Of a DNA stretch of 64,000 nt, positions 34,643-47,088 are shown in pieces. The notes beneath the pieces are model-generated. The model was not told where the DNA came from, made no database searches, and was given only the letters and a program-made list of their open reading frames with translations. Numbering within the stretch: position 1 is the first letter of the stretch; each line of letters begins with the position of its first letter. Position numbers and translations under genes: made by a program. The stretch covers positions 40,492,466 to 40,556,465 of the forward strand of contig OW679197.1 of the NCBI GenBank assembly GCA_940337035.1. Reading direction: 5' to 3'. This DNA comes from Agriotes lineatus. Taxonomy: Eukaryota; Arthropoda; Insecta; Coleoptera; Elateridae.

Positions 34643-35557
34643 ACGACTAAGAACTATAAAGACATGATGACCAAGGATGGTACATGGAACCAAAAGAGGA
34701 GAAGGGGAGAAACAAAGGTAGTGGAACTTAAACCAAACGTGGAGAAGGGTATTACATATGCAGGTCTACTTAAAACACTAAAACAAGGAATAAATATTGA
34801 CGAAATCCAAATACAAGTAGACAAAATATCGAAGACACAGAAAGGAAACATGAGACTAAACATAAAAGAAAAGAAACAAGGATCCGCTAACGCTTTTAAA
34901 GAATCGGCTAAACAATTCTTGGGCGAGAACGTCGTTAAGGCTGAAATAGTTGCACCAAGAAGGAAGACGGTCATCTTAAGGAACGTCGATCTTGTTAAAA
35001 CGAAGGAAGAAATCACTGATGCGATACGGAATGCTCTAACAAATGGAGTAGACAGCCAAGTAATAGTACCCAAGTAATAGTACATACGCTGAAGAAAACC
35101 TATAGAGCGGATACACAGGTAGCAACAGCCAGTATGGAATTTACTACGGCCAAGAACTTGTTAGCAAGAAATAAAATAAAAATTGGCTGGACTTATTGTG
35201 ATATAGAGGATATCACTATACCTTCTCGGTGTTAGATGTCTAAGATATGGTCATAAAGCAGATACTTGCAGCAGATGTCAAAACTGTTTAGAACAGGGAC
35301 ATACAGCAGATGTATGCAAACTACAAAGGAGTAACGTACGAGAGCAGTGTCTGAACTGCGGCAGTGGGGATGGCCATAGAGCTAAAGAATGTCCAAATAC
35401 TCCACACTGCTACCAGTGTGACTTAAGCGGCCATAGAGCTGGCACAATGGCCTGCCAGCTGTATAGAGATGCAGTTAAAATAGAAAAAGGAAGGAGAAAT
35501 AGAAATCCAAACTCTAGAGGTAGTGTGCACCTACAAAATGGCAGGAGGAGGAATTAA
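34643..35557 (+). pseudogene. R1-clade ORF1 (gag-like, zinc knuckles)
   Basis: The frame from DMMTKDG through ITYAGLLKTLKQGINIDEIQ is open to 35,077, where a 14-bp tandem duplication (CCAAGTAATAGTAC twice, 35,056-35,083) shifts it into a stop. Beyond it, LARNKIKIGWTYCDIEDI is readable, then after another shift three CCHC knuckles: CxxCLEQGHTADVC, CLNCGSGDGHRAKEC and CYQCDLSGHRAGTMAC (about 35,260-35,455). The frame ends at TAA 35,555-35,557, overlapping the ATG of ORF2. Such proteins bind element RNA. Confidence 0.85.
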
Positions 35558-38445
35558 AGTCTTACAGACTAATTTGGGGCGGGTGAGGGCAGCTCATGAT
35601 TAGGCCTATGCATACGCGAAAAAACACTCAATTGACCTACTAGTGGTTAGTGAACCAAACCGGAAAATGACGCAAAACGACCTATGGTTAAAAGACAAGC
35701 GCAAAGACGTAGCGGTGTTGTGTGTGAACAGGAGTGTGGAAATAAAGGGGGTGAGACACGGGGAAGGGTATGTGTGTCTTCAATTGAAAAAAACTGGACA
35801 TGCATTGCTGCTATATTTCCCCAAATGTCTCTTTTGAGGCATACAAGAAGGACGTGAATAACATCATGCAGACCATGAGAGCCAACAGAACTCACAGCAT
35901 TGTGTTGGGTGATATAAACTCAAAGTCTCCGCAATGGGGTTCGCCCGTTGGAGATGGAAGAGGAGAATACTTCACCGAATGGTTATCTGTGTTGAATTAT
36001 GTGGTGAACAATACGGCGGATATGGCTACCTTTGTACGGGGAAACTCCAGTTCGTATATCGATGTGACGTGCTCTTCGTTAATACTAGCAAGGCACGTAA
36101 ATAACTGGCATGTTATTGACGAAGAAAATATGAGCGACCATAGGTACATTTACTTTGAAGTGAAGTGCGAGAAGACACCGACAAGAAGCAACACCAAGAG
36201 AAAGGCAGTGATCGATAGTGATGTTTTCCAGGCTAGCCTTGAATTACGAATAAGTATGGAAGCAAACAAACAATATTGCACACGTGCAAATATCCTTAAA
36301 CATGCGTACAAGGACAGTATTGGCAACAGCGGCAACGAAAGGAAAGCCATGTATCCATACTGGTGGAATGAACCAATCGATGCTATGAGGAGGGTATGTA
36401 ATAGCTATAGACGCCGTATAAATAGAATTAACGGCAGAAGACCTAGGAACGAGGAGGCAGCGGAAGCGAAGAGACTCTATAAAGAAAGTAGGAAAGAACT
36501 GCGAAGGCTCATTAATGAATCTAAACGGCTGCATTGGAGAGACCTGTGCGAGGATTTCAACAACGATCCGTGGGGGGATGGATACAGAATCGCTATGAGA
36601 AGCCTTAGAGGACTAACGCCGTATGCGCTCCCAATAGAGAAGAAGAAGAAGGAGATCGCTAGAGTGCTCTTTCCTCAAACAATGGATAGATGGCGCACCC
36701 CCGGGACAACAAGGGAAGTAACTCCGTTCACCTTCGAGGAGCTATTGGAGTTGGTTAGGGATATGAAGAGTGGCAGAGAACCTGGGCCAGATGCCGCACC
36801 TGCGGAACCCATTAAGGAAGTGGTAAAGACTAAACCAGGATGGTTGCTGGAAGTCATGAACGACCTACTACAAAGCCAGAGCTTCCCAAAGGACTGGAAG
36901 TTAGCCAGGCTGGTGCTGATACTAAAACCGGGAAAAGCACCCGAAAACCCGTCATCATACAGACCTATATGTCTGCTCAACACCATCAGCAAATTATACG
37001 AGCAGCTGATAAGGAAGAGGCTGGAACTAGAAATAGAAGAAAAGGGCGGACTTTATAGAAACCAGTTTGGCTTTCGTAGAGGGAGATCAACGGTTCACGC
37101 ACTGGAAAAAGTGTGCCAAATAGTTAGTAACAGCTGAAAACGGTGGTGTGTATTGGTAACGTTGGATGTGTCACGCCTTCAACACTGCATGCCACAGCAT
37201 AATAATGCAGGAACTGCATAGAAGGGGAATATCCCAATATCTACTCCAGCTGACATCGACCTACCTAAGAAGTAGGCAGATTCAAATCAGTGCCGACGAG
37301 AGAATGTGCGTGAGTGCGGGGGTGCCACAGGGATATGTTCTGGGGCCATTACTCTGGAATGTCATCTACGACGAAGTCCTAGGTCTGGAGCTAGTACAAG
37401 GAGCTACTACGATTGCCTTCGCGGACGACCTGGCATTAATCGCGATGGCGGATGACGAACACACACTTATGCGTAGGACAAATGATTGCCTGCAACTAAT
37501 AAAAACGTGGATGGAAGGCAGAAAATTAAACCTGGCTCCCGCCAAAACTGAAGCTGTTATTCTCAAGGGAAAGAGGAAGCGCGAACACATCCGCTTCAAA
37601 GTGGCAGACGCAGAGATTCGCTTAAGCAAGTCCGTGCGATACTTGGGAGTAATATTGGATAAGAGGCAAACTTTCGGGGAACACATAAAGGAGGTCGTCC
37701 TAAAGGCCGAGGACAGAATGGCAAAACTCAATTGGCTAATGCCAAACATTGCTGGCCCGAGCAGTGGTAAAAGGCAGGTTGGTGTTGTGTTGTGTTATCC
37801 ACTCTATACTTCTTTATGGCGCCCCTGCCTGGTCCAAAGTTTGTAGCATTGCAAAATATCGAAACATGTTAACCAAGATACAGAGGAAAGCGCTGCTCAG
37901 GGTGACCTCGGAATACAGGACAGTATTGATAGAGGCACTGCAGGTGATAGTGGGAATTGTGCCCATAGACCTCCAGGTGGAGAGAAAACATGTTCACGAT
38001 GCTCACAACGACAGGCAAGCGACAAAAAAGATAGCCAGAGACCACGCCATCAGAATGTGGCAAGCCAAATGGAATGAAAATACAGAGAAGGCACAGTGGA
38101 CGAAAGGGCTCATACCCGAAATTAGAGAGTGGATAGACTGTAAGCACAGAGCTCTAGACTATTACCTAACCCAGGCTCGAACCGGTCATGGGTAGTACCG
38201 AACGTATACAAAGAGAATTTGGAAAGATGATACCGACGATACACACGTTATTCTATTGCGGTAGGTGGGAAAGAGAACGATTAGCGACCTATGCAGAACT
38301 AGGCCATAACTTGGATGCCGATGTAATGGTGGGCCACATGACTAGTTCAGAAACGAAGTGGACTAGCATACAGAACATGATCGGAACCATCATGATGGGC
38401 AAAGAGCTAGAGGAAAGACTTAGGCAAAGTGCTAATGTAGACTAG
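35538..38445 (+). pseudogene. R1-clade ORF2 (endonuclease and reverse transcriptase)
   Basis: The ATG at 35,538 overlaps the end of ORF1 by 20 bases. Endonuclease: VLQTNLGR, one TAG at about 35,600, LLVVSEPNR, then after a frameshift near 35,800 VLGDINSKSPQWGS and MSDHRYIYFEV. RT: SGREPGPDAAP, SSYRPICLLNTISKLYEQL, NQFGFRRGRSTVHAL. Motif A is damaged by a frameshift at about 37,135-37,170; AGVPQGYVLGPLLWN and catalytic IAFADDLALIA (about 37,411) are intact. Thumb and C-terminus: RYLGVILD, SILLYGAPAW, then FYCGRWERERLA. Frameshifts also near 37,775 and 38,190. Stop TAG 38,443-38,445. Confidence 0.9.
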
Positions 38446-38535
38446 ACAACCTGGATGCGTTGATAAACGTGTGAAACAGTGCCAATGCATCTCGTGGTGA
38501 ACAAGACGAGTTTTAGTCGGTAAAAATCCGGCACA

Positions 38536-38557
38536 CCAGCTCGTACGGACGAGCTGG
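38536..38557 (+). repeat. 3' UTR stem-loop of the R1-clade element
   Basis: A perfect 9-bp stem CCAGCTCGT / ACGAGCTGG closes a 4-nt loop, 32 bp before the end of the element. A 3' structure of this kind is a plausible RT recognition signal. Confidence 0.8.
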
Positions 38558-38602
38558 CGTTTATGAAGATTTCTCGTCTATAAAAAAAAGTGTAATCTAG
38601 TT

Positions 38603-39935
38603 GCCTGTATGCCAAAAACAAATGACGAAAAAGGCAATTTCATGATGAAATATTATTAGTTCCATTAATAAATTTACAGATAATGCTCACCTTTGCGAAA
38701 ATTTTCCTGATTCAAATATCGATTCTTCGCAAAAAATTTAACTGCCCTTTCATGTACGCATGACAACTAAGAAAGAATTGCTAAAACTCGTTTTTCGGCT
38801 TTTCTGTAACGGCATACAAAACGATTAGATTGCAACTGTTTCCAAACAAGAATGTTACTAGTTACCGTAATTGTATTTGGTTTGTATAAATCGTAATGGC
38901 TATCAAGTATTACGAAAGAAAAAAGTTTGTTAATGAATGTACAAAAATTGAAAGAAATCAGCCACCATTAAAGACTTACCTTTCGATCTATGTGTACCAA
39001 CACCTACGTTTTATCCAGTAGTAATCCACATCAACCAATATCAATTCAAAAGATGATTGATGTCCATAAAGAATGCCATGCCGAATTTCGTTGAATCGAT
39101 CCAAACGTAAAAATTAATTTGTTTAAATGAACTGTGAATCACAAACTTAATAAAACGAATTTTACACAAGTAAGTTGAATTAAATCGTCTTATATTGGAT
39201 TCAGATATCTGTAGTTAAGCCATGTCCACATAAAGTTATAATATTTTTTAAAATTATTATTACTATTATTATACTTCAGAGATACGCTGTAACTATAATA
39301 AATTACATTTGTTTATATGAAAGCATTTCCAACGAAATCGAGCAATAAACAGTTTGTGAAAAGTATGAATATCTGTAAATGCCGTTGTTTATAATTAAAA
39401 TAAAAAAAAACAGTTCTGTATATTGTCTAATTCGTTTATATTGGTTTTACAACTGTGTAATTGGAATAACATTTGTTATTCTATACTCTGTTCACATTTT
39501 TTGCATTAGTTCCAATTATTCTTTATTAGGGGTCTTCGATGTGTTTCTCAAACTATTTCTTATGAAGTAAGTCCCGCATTAATTTTGTTATCTTTTTTCA
39601 GCATTAATTTCAAGTCTTGCAATTTTTAATTTAATATTTAATCAATATTATATATTATTCTTTTTTGTTGGGATTCCTTTAGAAATGGAATGGTTTGTTT
39701 CTAGGCCATGGAAGTTTCCCCAAAATAGCTGCGTAAAATTACTTAGTTGTATTTAAACGAGGTTTACATGTGAAGCTATGGTTTCCAAATACATTTAGTT
39801 TAGAAAACAAGACAGAACATAAACGAAATGGCGATGAAAAAGTTAACGGAGTACTTATCCACAAAGATATAGCCACAAATAGAACGTAATATAAAAGCAT
39901 ATCAGAACTTGTAGATTTTATAAACCTGAAAATCA
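38603..39935. other. Intronic AT-rich DNA
   Basis: No gene or element recognised. Confidence 0.45.
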
Positions 39936-39939
39936 TTGA

Positions 39940-41600
39940 GATATGAATTTACATGAATCCAACAACCCAAAATGAAGGCGATGAAGTGGATGAGTTATAT
40001 GAAGAAATTAACTAAGCATTAAAGCACGACAACTTTATGATGGGGGACTTTAATGCCAAAACTGGAATACGCCAGGAAGAAAATGAAGAAGGTGTAGAAC
40101 CTTTTGGACTGGGAAGCCTAAACGAAAGAGGACAACGACGATTAAATTATACAAGAAAAAACAATTATAATGAATATCTATTTCTAAAACAAGATGAACA
40201 GACGATGGACTCGGCAAAGCCCCAACGGATATACAAACGAGATTGATTATTTTATAACTTACGCTAAACGCAGATGTTATAAACTCGGTTAATATGAGCA
40301 GCGACCACAGAATTAATAGGGAAAACGTCCACTTTAGTAGATACAAAATTCGAAAGGAACAAACTAATACACAAAAAGAAAAACAGCATAGACATCGAAC
40401 AACTAAAAGCTGACAAATTACAATACGAAGACGAACTAAAGAAATGCAGGTACCTTAAAAACATGTCATCAGATGAAATGCACGGAAAAATTACAAAAGA
40501 CATCCCAGAAACTGCACGAAACAAGAACACAGAAAACTAACAAAAGAAAACTGAGAACATTATTCGAAAGAGCAAACAGCTAGGAGGGGGCCCAGACAAG
40601 AAAAAAGAACTTGCAGAAACAAAGTAATTAATAAAAGAATAAGAAAGAAATTACAATAACGAAAAAATCGTAGAAACGCTAGAGAAAAATAAAATCCTGA
40701 GAACACTAAATAGAGAAGACGCTCGCATTATAAAACTAACAGAAAATGAAGGGAACAACGTGGTGGCACACATAAATGACATCAAGAAAGTAGTAGACGG
40801 ATATTATGAAAAGTTATACTCAAAACCACCACCACGAAAAACTAAATTGGGAAGACGACGAGTGCAAAATATATGATCGGAAGAAGTATCAGAAATAAAT
40901 AAGACGGAAATTTTTCAGTCACTAAATAAGATGACAAAAGACCGATCACGAGGCGAAGATGGTCTAATTGGTGAAATGCTGTAACTAGGAGGAGAACCAA
41001 TACTAGAAATCATTGAAAACCTATTTAACAAATGTCTCCAGGAGGGTGATATTCCGACAGACTGGGTCAACGCAATAATGGTCCTCTTATATAAAAAAGG
41101 CGACAAGAGCAAATTAAACAATTACAGATCTTTAAGTTTGCTCTCGTTGTTGCATAAACTTTTTACCAAAATAATAACAGAGAGGTTGACCACAAATTAG
41201 ATCACTACCAGCCCCGGGAGCAAGCTGGTTTTAGAAAGCTCTTCAGCACTTCGAATCATCTTCAGGTGGTGAGAACGCTAATAGAAAAAGTAAATGATAC
41301 AACATCAATGTTTGGATAGCATTCGTCGATTACGAAAAGGCGTTCGACTCGAATAGACAATAGGTATACGGCACTCATCCAAAGAATCTACAGTAGAGCA
41401 ACATTCCACGTAGCCTTCAGAGAGAAAGAGTACTAATAAAATTCCGATACGACGCGGCATGAGACAAGAAGACACAATGTGACCAAAATTATTCACACTG
41501 GCTATAGAATACATATTCAAGGAACATAACTGGGAAACTAAAATACTACAGATTGATGGGGAATACTAAAGAAATGTTAACAGAACATCAGTCATCAATG
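39940..41600 (+). mobile_element. RTE-clade LINE, decayed copy
   Basis: Follows the layout of the 8-10.5 kb element through many stops. Endonuclease MMGDFNAKTG (about 40,036) and GSLNERGQRR; linker EKNKILRTLNREDARIIKL and HINDIKKVVDGYYEKLYS; RT MTKDRSRGEDGLIGEML, VLLYKKGDKSKLNNYRSLSL (about 41,080); a degraded palm (FVDYEKAFD-like, about 41,320); then GMRQEDTM and KLFTLAIEYIFKEHNWETK. Sequence beyond about 41,600 is lost; the 3' third is missing. Confidence 0.85.
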
Positions 41601-41659
41601 ATAATAGCAATAATAACAATAGCCTAGAAATAGATAGTAACTTCATTGCAAGCACAGAC

Positions 41660-42000
41660 TCGTAAAGGTGTTTTTTTAGAGGCGGAGAACTTTAAATTGA
41701 AATAAAACACAGAAAAATGTTAATATTCATGAAATTGGCTTTATTTGAAAGATAATTTTATGGCATTTATGTTTGAATATGATTTCGGGTATGTGACCTC
41801 CGCGGCTGGCGTGTACATGACGTAATCTGGAGGTCCAATTTTCACACACTCTTCGCAGTAAATCAGTAAATCGCAATAACGCGTCGAATATTGGCTTCCA
41901 AGTGCTCAATTGTATCCGGTTTATCGACGTAGACATGCGACTTTACATATCCTCAAAGAAAATAATCTAACGGCGTCAAATCGCACGAAAGAGGTGACCA
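41660..42000 (-). pseudogene. Mariner-type transposase C-terminus with 3' end
   Basis: Minus-strand frames give GSVNWSPLSCDLTPLDYFL and GYVKSHVYVDKPDTIEHLEA, then VCENWTSRLRHVHASRGGHI ending FKH. This is a mariner C-terminus including the third catalytic Asp block. The GGTGTTTTTTTAGAGG end near 41,669 is probably the terminal repeat; the N-terminal half is absent. Confidence 0.82.
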
Positions 42001-42004
42001 GTTA

Positions 42005-42163
42005 ACAGATCCACGAAATGGATCCACGAAAGAGAAGCTGGGGACGCCTGCAAACGAGTGGACCCATGATATGAAAAAACTAGTCGGCACCAATTGGTGT
42101 CAACTAGGGGAGGCAGAATCCGACTATGGATTGATTGCTGAGAATGATGATGATGATGACATA
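42005..42163 (+). mobile_element. RTE-clade LINE, 3' end with GAT tail
   Basis: Broken frames show SWGRLQTS, then MKKLVGTNWCQLGEAESDYG (about 42,070-42,128) followed by GATGATGATGATGATG near 42,145-42,160. It abuts the 3'-truncated minus-strand RTE that begins at 42,164. Confidence 0.75.
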
Positions 42164-42830
42164 CAAGGTCTTATAATACAGCCGTACATTAAGGTGGGAA
42201 TCGCCATTACTTTATAAAATTTAAGCATGGTTCCTGTACTTGTTGTCTTTAATGTTCGTCTGATTGTTTTGCACATAAATTGAAATGTTTGTAATTTTTT
42301 GTTGGCATCATCCGTATTACAGAGATACATTGTAACCAAGATATTGATAATTGCGTACTTGTTCCATACGTTGATTGTATACAACTATATCTGCTCGAAT
42401 GTTCTCATTTCCTCGAAAGGCCAATACTTTCGTTTTGAGAGGGGATCTTTTTAAATTTTATTCAGCTGAAAATTTACTCAGTTTACATACAGCTGGCTGC
42501 ATGTCGTCTTCAGTAGCAGTTATTGCAGCTTAATCGTCAGCAAACAGTATAGTATCCAATTCATTATTGCCTACAAGAAAGTGCCTTTTTAAATTTAATT
42601 TCCATCGTTGGATGGCTTCTTCGATCTATAAATTAAATAAAGTGGGTGGTAATGGACACGCTTGTCGCATCCCTTAATCTATTTCTATTGCACCACTACC
42701 ACCAGATGCGTTGTTATGCACTATGCATTTTGTATTCACAGACAAACTTTTAGCTACTCTGATGAAATGCTGAAGAAAGCCTGTATTTAACATTGCTTGT
42801 CAGAAGCTATTTCTGTCTGTTGACCTTTGT
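42164..42830 (-). mobile_element. RTE-type LINE (copy X), distal RT segment
   Basis: Minus-strand frames give an RT thumb region (DANKKLQTFQFMCKTIRRTL, then MLKFYKVMAIPTLMYGC). Upstream are degraded FADD-like sequence (TILFADD with a stop), GNNELDTI and GMRQACPLPPTLFNL. It is the 3' part of an element whose upstream parts are at 44,807-45,150, 50,040-50,480 and 50,820-51,190. Confidence 0.78.
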
Positions 42831-44806
42831 TACGGGCTGAAAGTCATATACAGTTATTCATTTAATTAATTGCCCTAATTTATGCTAAAACTAGCTTGTT
42901 GCCTTATCTTTCACTAAGTCTAATTTTGTATTCTTAAAACTGAGCATTCAGACCTTTTGCAAGTTCTATTTTGATCTAACGTAAGCTAGTTCCTAAAATT
43001 ACAATGCATGAAAACTCCTAGAGTTTAGGCTTCACTCCGCGCATAAAGCTTTTTGGGTTGCATATGCCAAGTTTCTTTCAAAAGCCCCTTCAATTCCAAT
43101 TTTCGGATTGTGTTTCCTTATCAGTCTTTTTGGACCATCCGCCATATTGTGTAGCTAGAGAATAGGTGCCTTTGTGAGATTTCGTTTTGAAGCGAGCCTT
43201 AATGGGATGGTTTCGCGGGCATCTGGCTTGGAAATTCTGTGGTGGTGCGTTTTTAGCCTTCCGTGGTTGGCGATGCAGTCCCCGGAGAGGTTATTTTGCG
43301 ATTTCCTAAGCCTCAAGCTTAGCTTGGATTTTACCTCGGCGAGCACATGTTCTCCTTTGGCAAAGCGGAGCCAGAACACTTAGGGTATGTTTCCTTAATG
43401 ATGTTAACTTAGATTCTATGGTATGATAACTCTTTTAGCTCCATTTGTTCGACCTCCATTTTTTTGCGATGTCCATTTGTGCGGCGTCCTTTTTCGTGGT
43501 CCCCTTGTGACTCCTTATCATCGGGAGAAGATGGCCCCAGCTCCTGCCTTGAATTTGGCGAGCACGAAGCTCCTCGCCTACATTTAGCGAAGGTAGATGT
43601 CCCGGCGTAGCCTCCTTCATCGTCTCCATTATCTGCAGGTCGTTAGCTCTGCACGAACCTTGATTAAGCACGCACCGCTGCTTATCGGACCTTCCGTATG
43701 TGTTTGCTACAGCTTGCAGAATTACAAGGTCGGTCGTATTTATCCTGTTTTGAGCCACTTGAAACTTGGGATCCGTTTTCAACATGTTTTGTTGTGACTG
43801 TGTTATTTCGTATCCCGCAAATGATTGGAAGTTTGTAGTTTGTATTTTATGCGCTTTACTCACCTTTTGAGGCAGTTTAGGTATTTGTTTTAATAATTTT
43901 GTTGGGGTAGTTCATTCTATTTAGCTTTTGAGGTTAAAAGTTATTAGGATCGGAAGTGCTTCACGCTCCGTCCCAGTTTTTTTTATATTAGCGAAAGTTG
44001 TACGGCATTTGCATGACGAAAATAATCACTTGTGACATAGCTTTAGGTTGAATCGAGCCTCAGTATACGTCCCGCAATTGCAAGTAATTCAATATAAGAT
44101 TAGCTTGCGACATCTTGACAAAGTTTTGAAACTTATTTTAGTCATTATCGGTTCTTAAAGCGCTATGATAGGAAGCAAGATCTTGGATTCCGTGTGGGCG
44201 TTATTGCAATAAATTAAAAGTGCTCTTGTATAGTGGGCAATTGGTCGAATTCACCTAGTAATTCTAAATTTCAGCTATAATAAATGTGTCATAGCCATAG
44301 TGCTACCGACAACTTGTTAGTTTTGCATTTAGCCATTTGATTAGTCATTATGTGATTCGATTATGCACATTAATAGACTTTAACCTGTTTATTTGAGCTA
44401 CGCTAATATATTTCGTTTATATAATATTGATTATTTAAATTTATATGCTAATATTTTGGTGAGGTGTAATAAACGCTTTATGATTATTGTGATTTAAATC
44501 TGTGGTATGCTGATTTGGTTTGCCGTATATTTTTGTGTGTATTTTAATTGTGTTTGTATTTCTGTTTGCCGCAATTATACTGCCTTGACATCTTTGCCCG
44601 CGTATCTGTTTTGTGCCTTTGCCGTTACCTTTTATTTTCAGGTTTGGTTAGTAGCGCCTTCTGTAGTGCACCCTTTTGAATAGCAAAGTGCTGGGTTACT
44701 TTGTACTTGGCGCCCATATTTTTATTTTTCAGCTAATGCTTTTGAGTCTTTTGTTTTACCTACGACCAGCTACGGCTGAGTAGTCGGTTGCATTTGCTTA
44801 CTTCTT
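42831..44806. mobile_element. Insertion A: unclassified 2-kb block inside RTE copy X
   Basis: It separates contiguous RT sequence. Its left edge, TTGTTACGGGCTG, resembles the right edges of insertions B (TTGTTACGGGTTGGGGC) and C (GTAACGGGGTTGGGGC). Composition is less AT-rich than the flanks. An open frame of 142 codons lies on the minus strand (43,435-43,863), with no recognised domain. A possible primer-binding-like GGCGCC occurs near 44,722, but no LTR pair was found. Identity unknown. Confidence 0.5.
43435..43863 (-). CDS. Unrecognised 142-codon open frame in insertion A
   Basis: Hydrophilic product starting MSKAHKIQTTNF, containing VILQAVANTYGRSDKQRC and ending KKWRSNKWS. No domain recognised. 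Its length in a GC-moderate block makes it somewhat less likely to be chance than the AT-rich frames, but no second copy is available to test conservation. Confidence 0.2.
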   Translation of the reverse strand: MSKAHKIQTTNFQSFAGYEITQSQQNMLKTDPKFQVAQNRINTTDLVILQAVANTYGRSDKQRCVLNQGSCRANDLQIMETMKEATPGHLPSLNVGEELRARQIQGRSWGHLLPMIRSHKGTTKKDAAQMDIAKKWRSNKWS

Positions 44807-45150
44807 TTACAGTCGTCGTAACGGTAACACCTTATCAGAGGCTTTCTCGTAATCAATGAACGTGATAAATGTTGAGAAATTGTATTTCTTCCTTTTTTTA
44901 ATTAACTGAGTGATTGGTAAAATGCAGTCACAGCATGATCTACCTCCCCGGAAATAATTTTGAGTTTTGTCAAGCATTTGTTCCAAGAGTACATTCATTC
45001 TTCGTGTAATAATTTTAGCGTAGATATTATAGTCTGCATTTAATAAGCTAATACCTCTGTAAGTAGCGCACTCTTTGTGAGAACATTTTCCATTTTTACG
45101 ACCTTAGTTCCAATTTGCTACATCTTTCTCGCCTATGAAAGAGCATTTTT
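44807..45150 (-). mobile_element. RTE-type LINE (copy X), central RT segment
   Basis: Minus strand: a YRGISLL-like stretch, then RRMNVLLEQMLDKTQNYF, GGRSCCDCILPITQLIKK and motif A FITFIDYEKASDKV (about 44,830-44,860). Continues the element of 42,164-42,830 across insertion A. Confidence 0.82.
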
Positions 45151-46516
45151 AAACATGTGCCTGTCTACGGTCGCTTATGTAGAACACGTGTCTTTTTTCA
45201 TCGATCCGTTTTGGGATACAAAATTACATCACTAAAAAGAGTCAGTTGTGTGAGCAAGAAAGAGAGAAGACGAACGTTTTTACCCTACCTCCTCTGGCCG
45301 AGGCCAGACGTTGATAGCATGTGTGTATCATATGAGAGTTTAAGGCGCGAAAATGCGTGTCCCCGCGCTTACTCAGGTCGCGTGGCTTGGTGCTTCGGGT
45401 ATTCTAACGAGAGCTTCGAACAAGGCAACAAGTGGTTTGCGCGCTGTTCTTCCGCCTCGGCTGAATGCCTTTCGGTTTCGCCGAAGTGCTGCAATTATTG
45501 GTGCTGTAATTAATAGTTTTTGCCCAGTGTCGTAATTCAACTACAGGTTGATGTCGTTTACGCAGTGGTGGTTTCCATAAACTGCCTGTGCGCGAGTCTC
45601 GGGCTTTGACGATTTGCCGCAGGTAAAAAGGTGATATTTCTCGTGTTTGTAAAGGAACTGTATGTGGGTGTTGACAGTCGAATTTGGGGTCGATAAGTGG
45701 TGTTTGTTTGGTGCCGTTGTTAGTCCAAGAAATCCTAGTACCGCGCAGTTGGCGGATTATTTCTGTGGGAATCTCTGTTGAGGCTAATTTGGCATAATGA
45801 AGTTTCGGTTATCGTCTCGAATCCTTGCCATGTTGTTAGGTACTTTGTGTTAGCTTCTTTGGGCATGTTAACGTCATCCAGACACCCTTCGTCGACAGCA
45901 CCTTTGGGCTGTTGCGCAGTTTCGTCAAGCGCCTTTGGCGCAGTTTTTTGGAAACGACCACCTATAGCTTCATTGCACCTCGAGTTGCAGCAACCTGGAC
46001 TTCTTAAATTGGCCTAGCGCGCACTATAAACTGAACTGTTCAACGACAGTTTGGTCAGTGAAAGTAGGATCTGCGCGCACTAACGAACTAAACTGTTTTA
46101 TCTCCGAGTTGTGCGCGCACCTAAACAAAACTGTTGTAAGTTTTGTCTGACCGGAGTCTCAAAATGGAATTGTCAGAAGTAGCTGACGTCGCGGCGTTAG
46201 TTATTAGACACCAAAAACTTTTTAAAACGAAGATATTGGGTTCACCCAATAACCAACCAACGCTTGTTGCAAGGCTAGTTTCATAAACTGCACGAAGATT
46301 TGAGGACGTATCCTAGAAAGTTCTTTGGTTACCATAGAATAAGTGTCACAAGTTTTGACGAACTATTAAAAATTATTGGACCCTCAATAAGCTACCAAAA
46401 TACAAAATTCAAAAACTGCGTCCCATGTGAAGAAAGGCTATCTGTTACATTAACGTAAGAATCTCGCAAAGGGTAACAATTTCCATTCGCTACATTTTGA
46501 ACTTGTATTGGAAAAG

Positions 46517-46985
46517 AAAGATGTTTTCCACACAAAATATACACAATATCTGAAAACCAGGGTGTTCAACCAATGTATGCTACCGGTTTTGACTTACTCC
46601 GTATAAACATGGTTCCTAAGGGAAACAGACAGAAAAACGAAGAAGAGCTTAAAGAAATATGGAGCGTGCAATGTTAGGTATCAGACCACAAGAAGAAATG
46701 CCTATCGAAAGATGACAAGTGTTGAAGACGCCGCTCAATGCATCGCAATTTTGAAATGAAAATGGGCGGGTCATGTTTTGAGAAGAGAAGAAAATAGGTA
46801 AAGCAGGAGAATAACAAAATTGTGGCTACGAACTAATAAAAGAAGTTGATCAGAACCAGGTCAAGATGGAGAAATGACATCAAGAAAATAACTGGGGAGC
46901 AAAGCATGGAAAAGAATTGGGGAAGCGTATATCCAGAGATGGAGCACTTAAGCGCTAGCAATGATGATGATGATGATGATGATTG
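46517..46985 (+). mobile_element. RTE-clade LINE 3' end nested in Harbinger
   Basis: YTQYLKTRVFNQCMLPVLTY, then SVEDAAQC and KWAGHVLRREENR in broken frames, ending GEAYIQRWST, stop and a GATGATGATGATGATGAT tail at about 46,964-46,983. Closest in layout to the 8-10.5 kb element (same GEAYIQRW ending). Confidence 0.85.
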
Positions 46986-47088
46986 GAAACCTCAGCTGTA
47001 AGTGAGTTGTGGGAGTTACTTGCGAAAAATTGTGGAACTACTTCCAACCATTATCCATGGCGAGAAAATCGCAAAATGATTGGGTAAA

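Larger units (their letters stand above)
34643..38589 (+). mobile_element. R1-clade non-LTR retrotransposon, nearly complete
   Basis: A 13-bp target-site duplication GTGTAATCTAGTT flanks it (34,630-34,642 and 38,590-38,602), and it ends in an A-rich tail. Two overlapping ORFs (gag-like with CCHC knuckles; endonuclease plus RT) follow the R1-clade plan. Only a few frameshifts have accumulated, so it is younger than most neighbours. The 5' end may be truncated, since ORF1 is already open at the first base. It is inserted in the KCNQ intron in antisense orientation, and not in 28S rDNA, which classical R1 targets. Confidence 0.92.

Noticed and set aside
37366..37749. 127-codon minus-strand frame
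   Set aside because: Antisense shadow of R1-clade ORF2.
44700..44760. Primer-binding site of an LTR retrotransposon (GGCGCC) in insertion A
   Set aside because: No flanking LTR pair or retroelement protein could be shown; left as a remark only.
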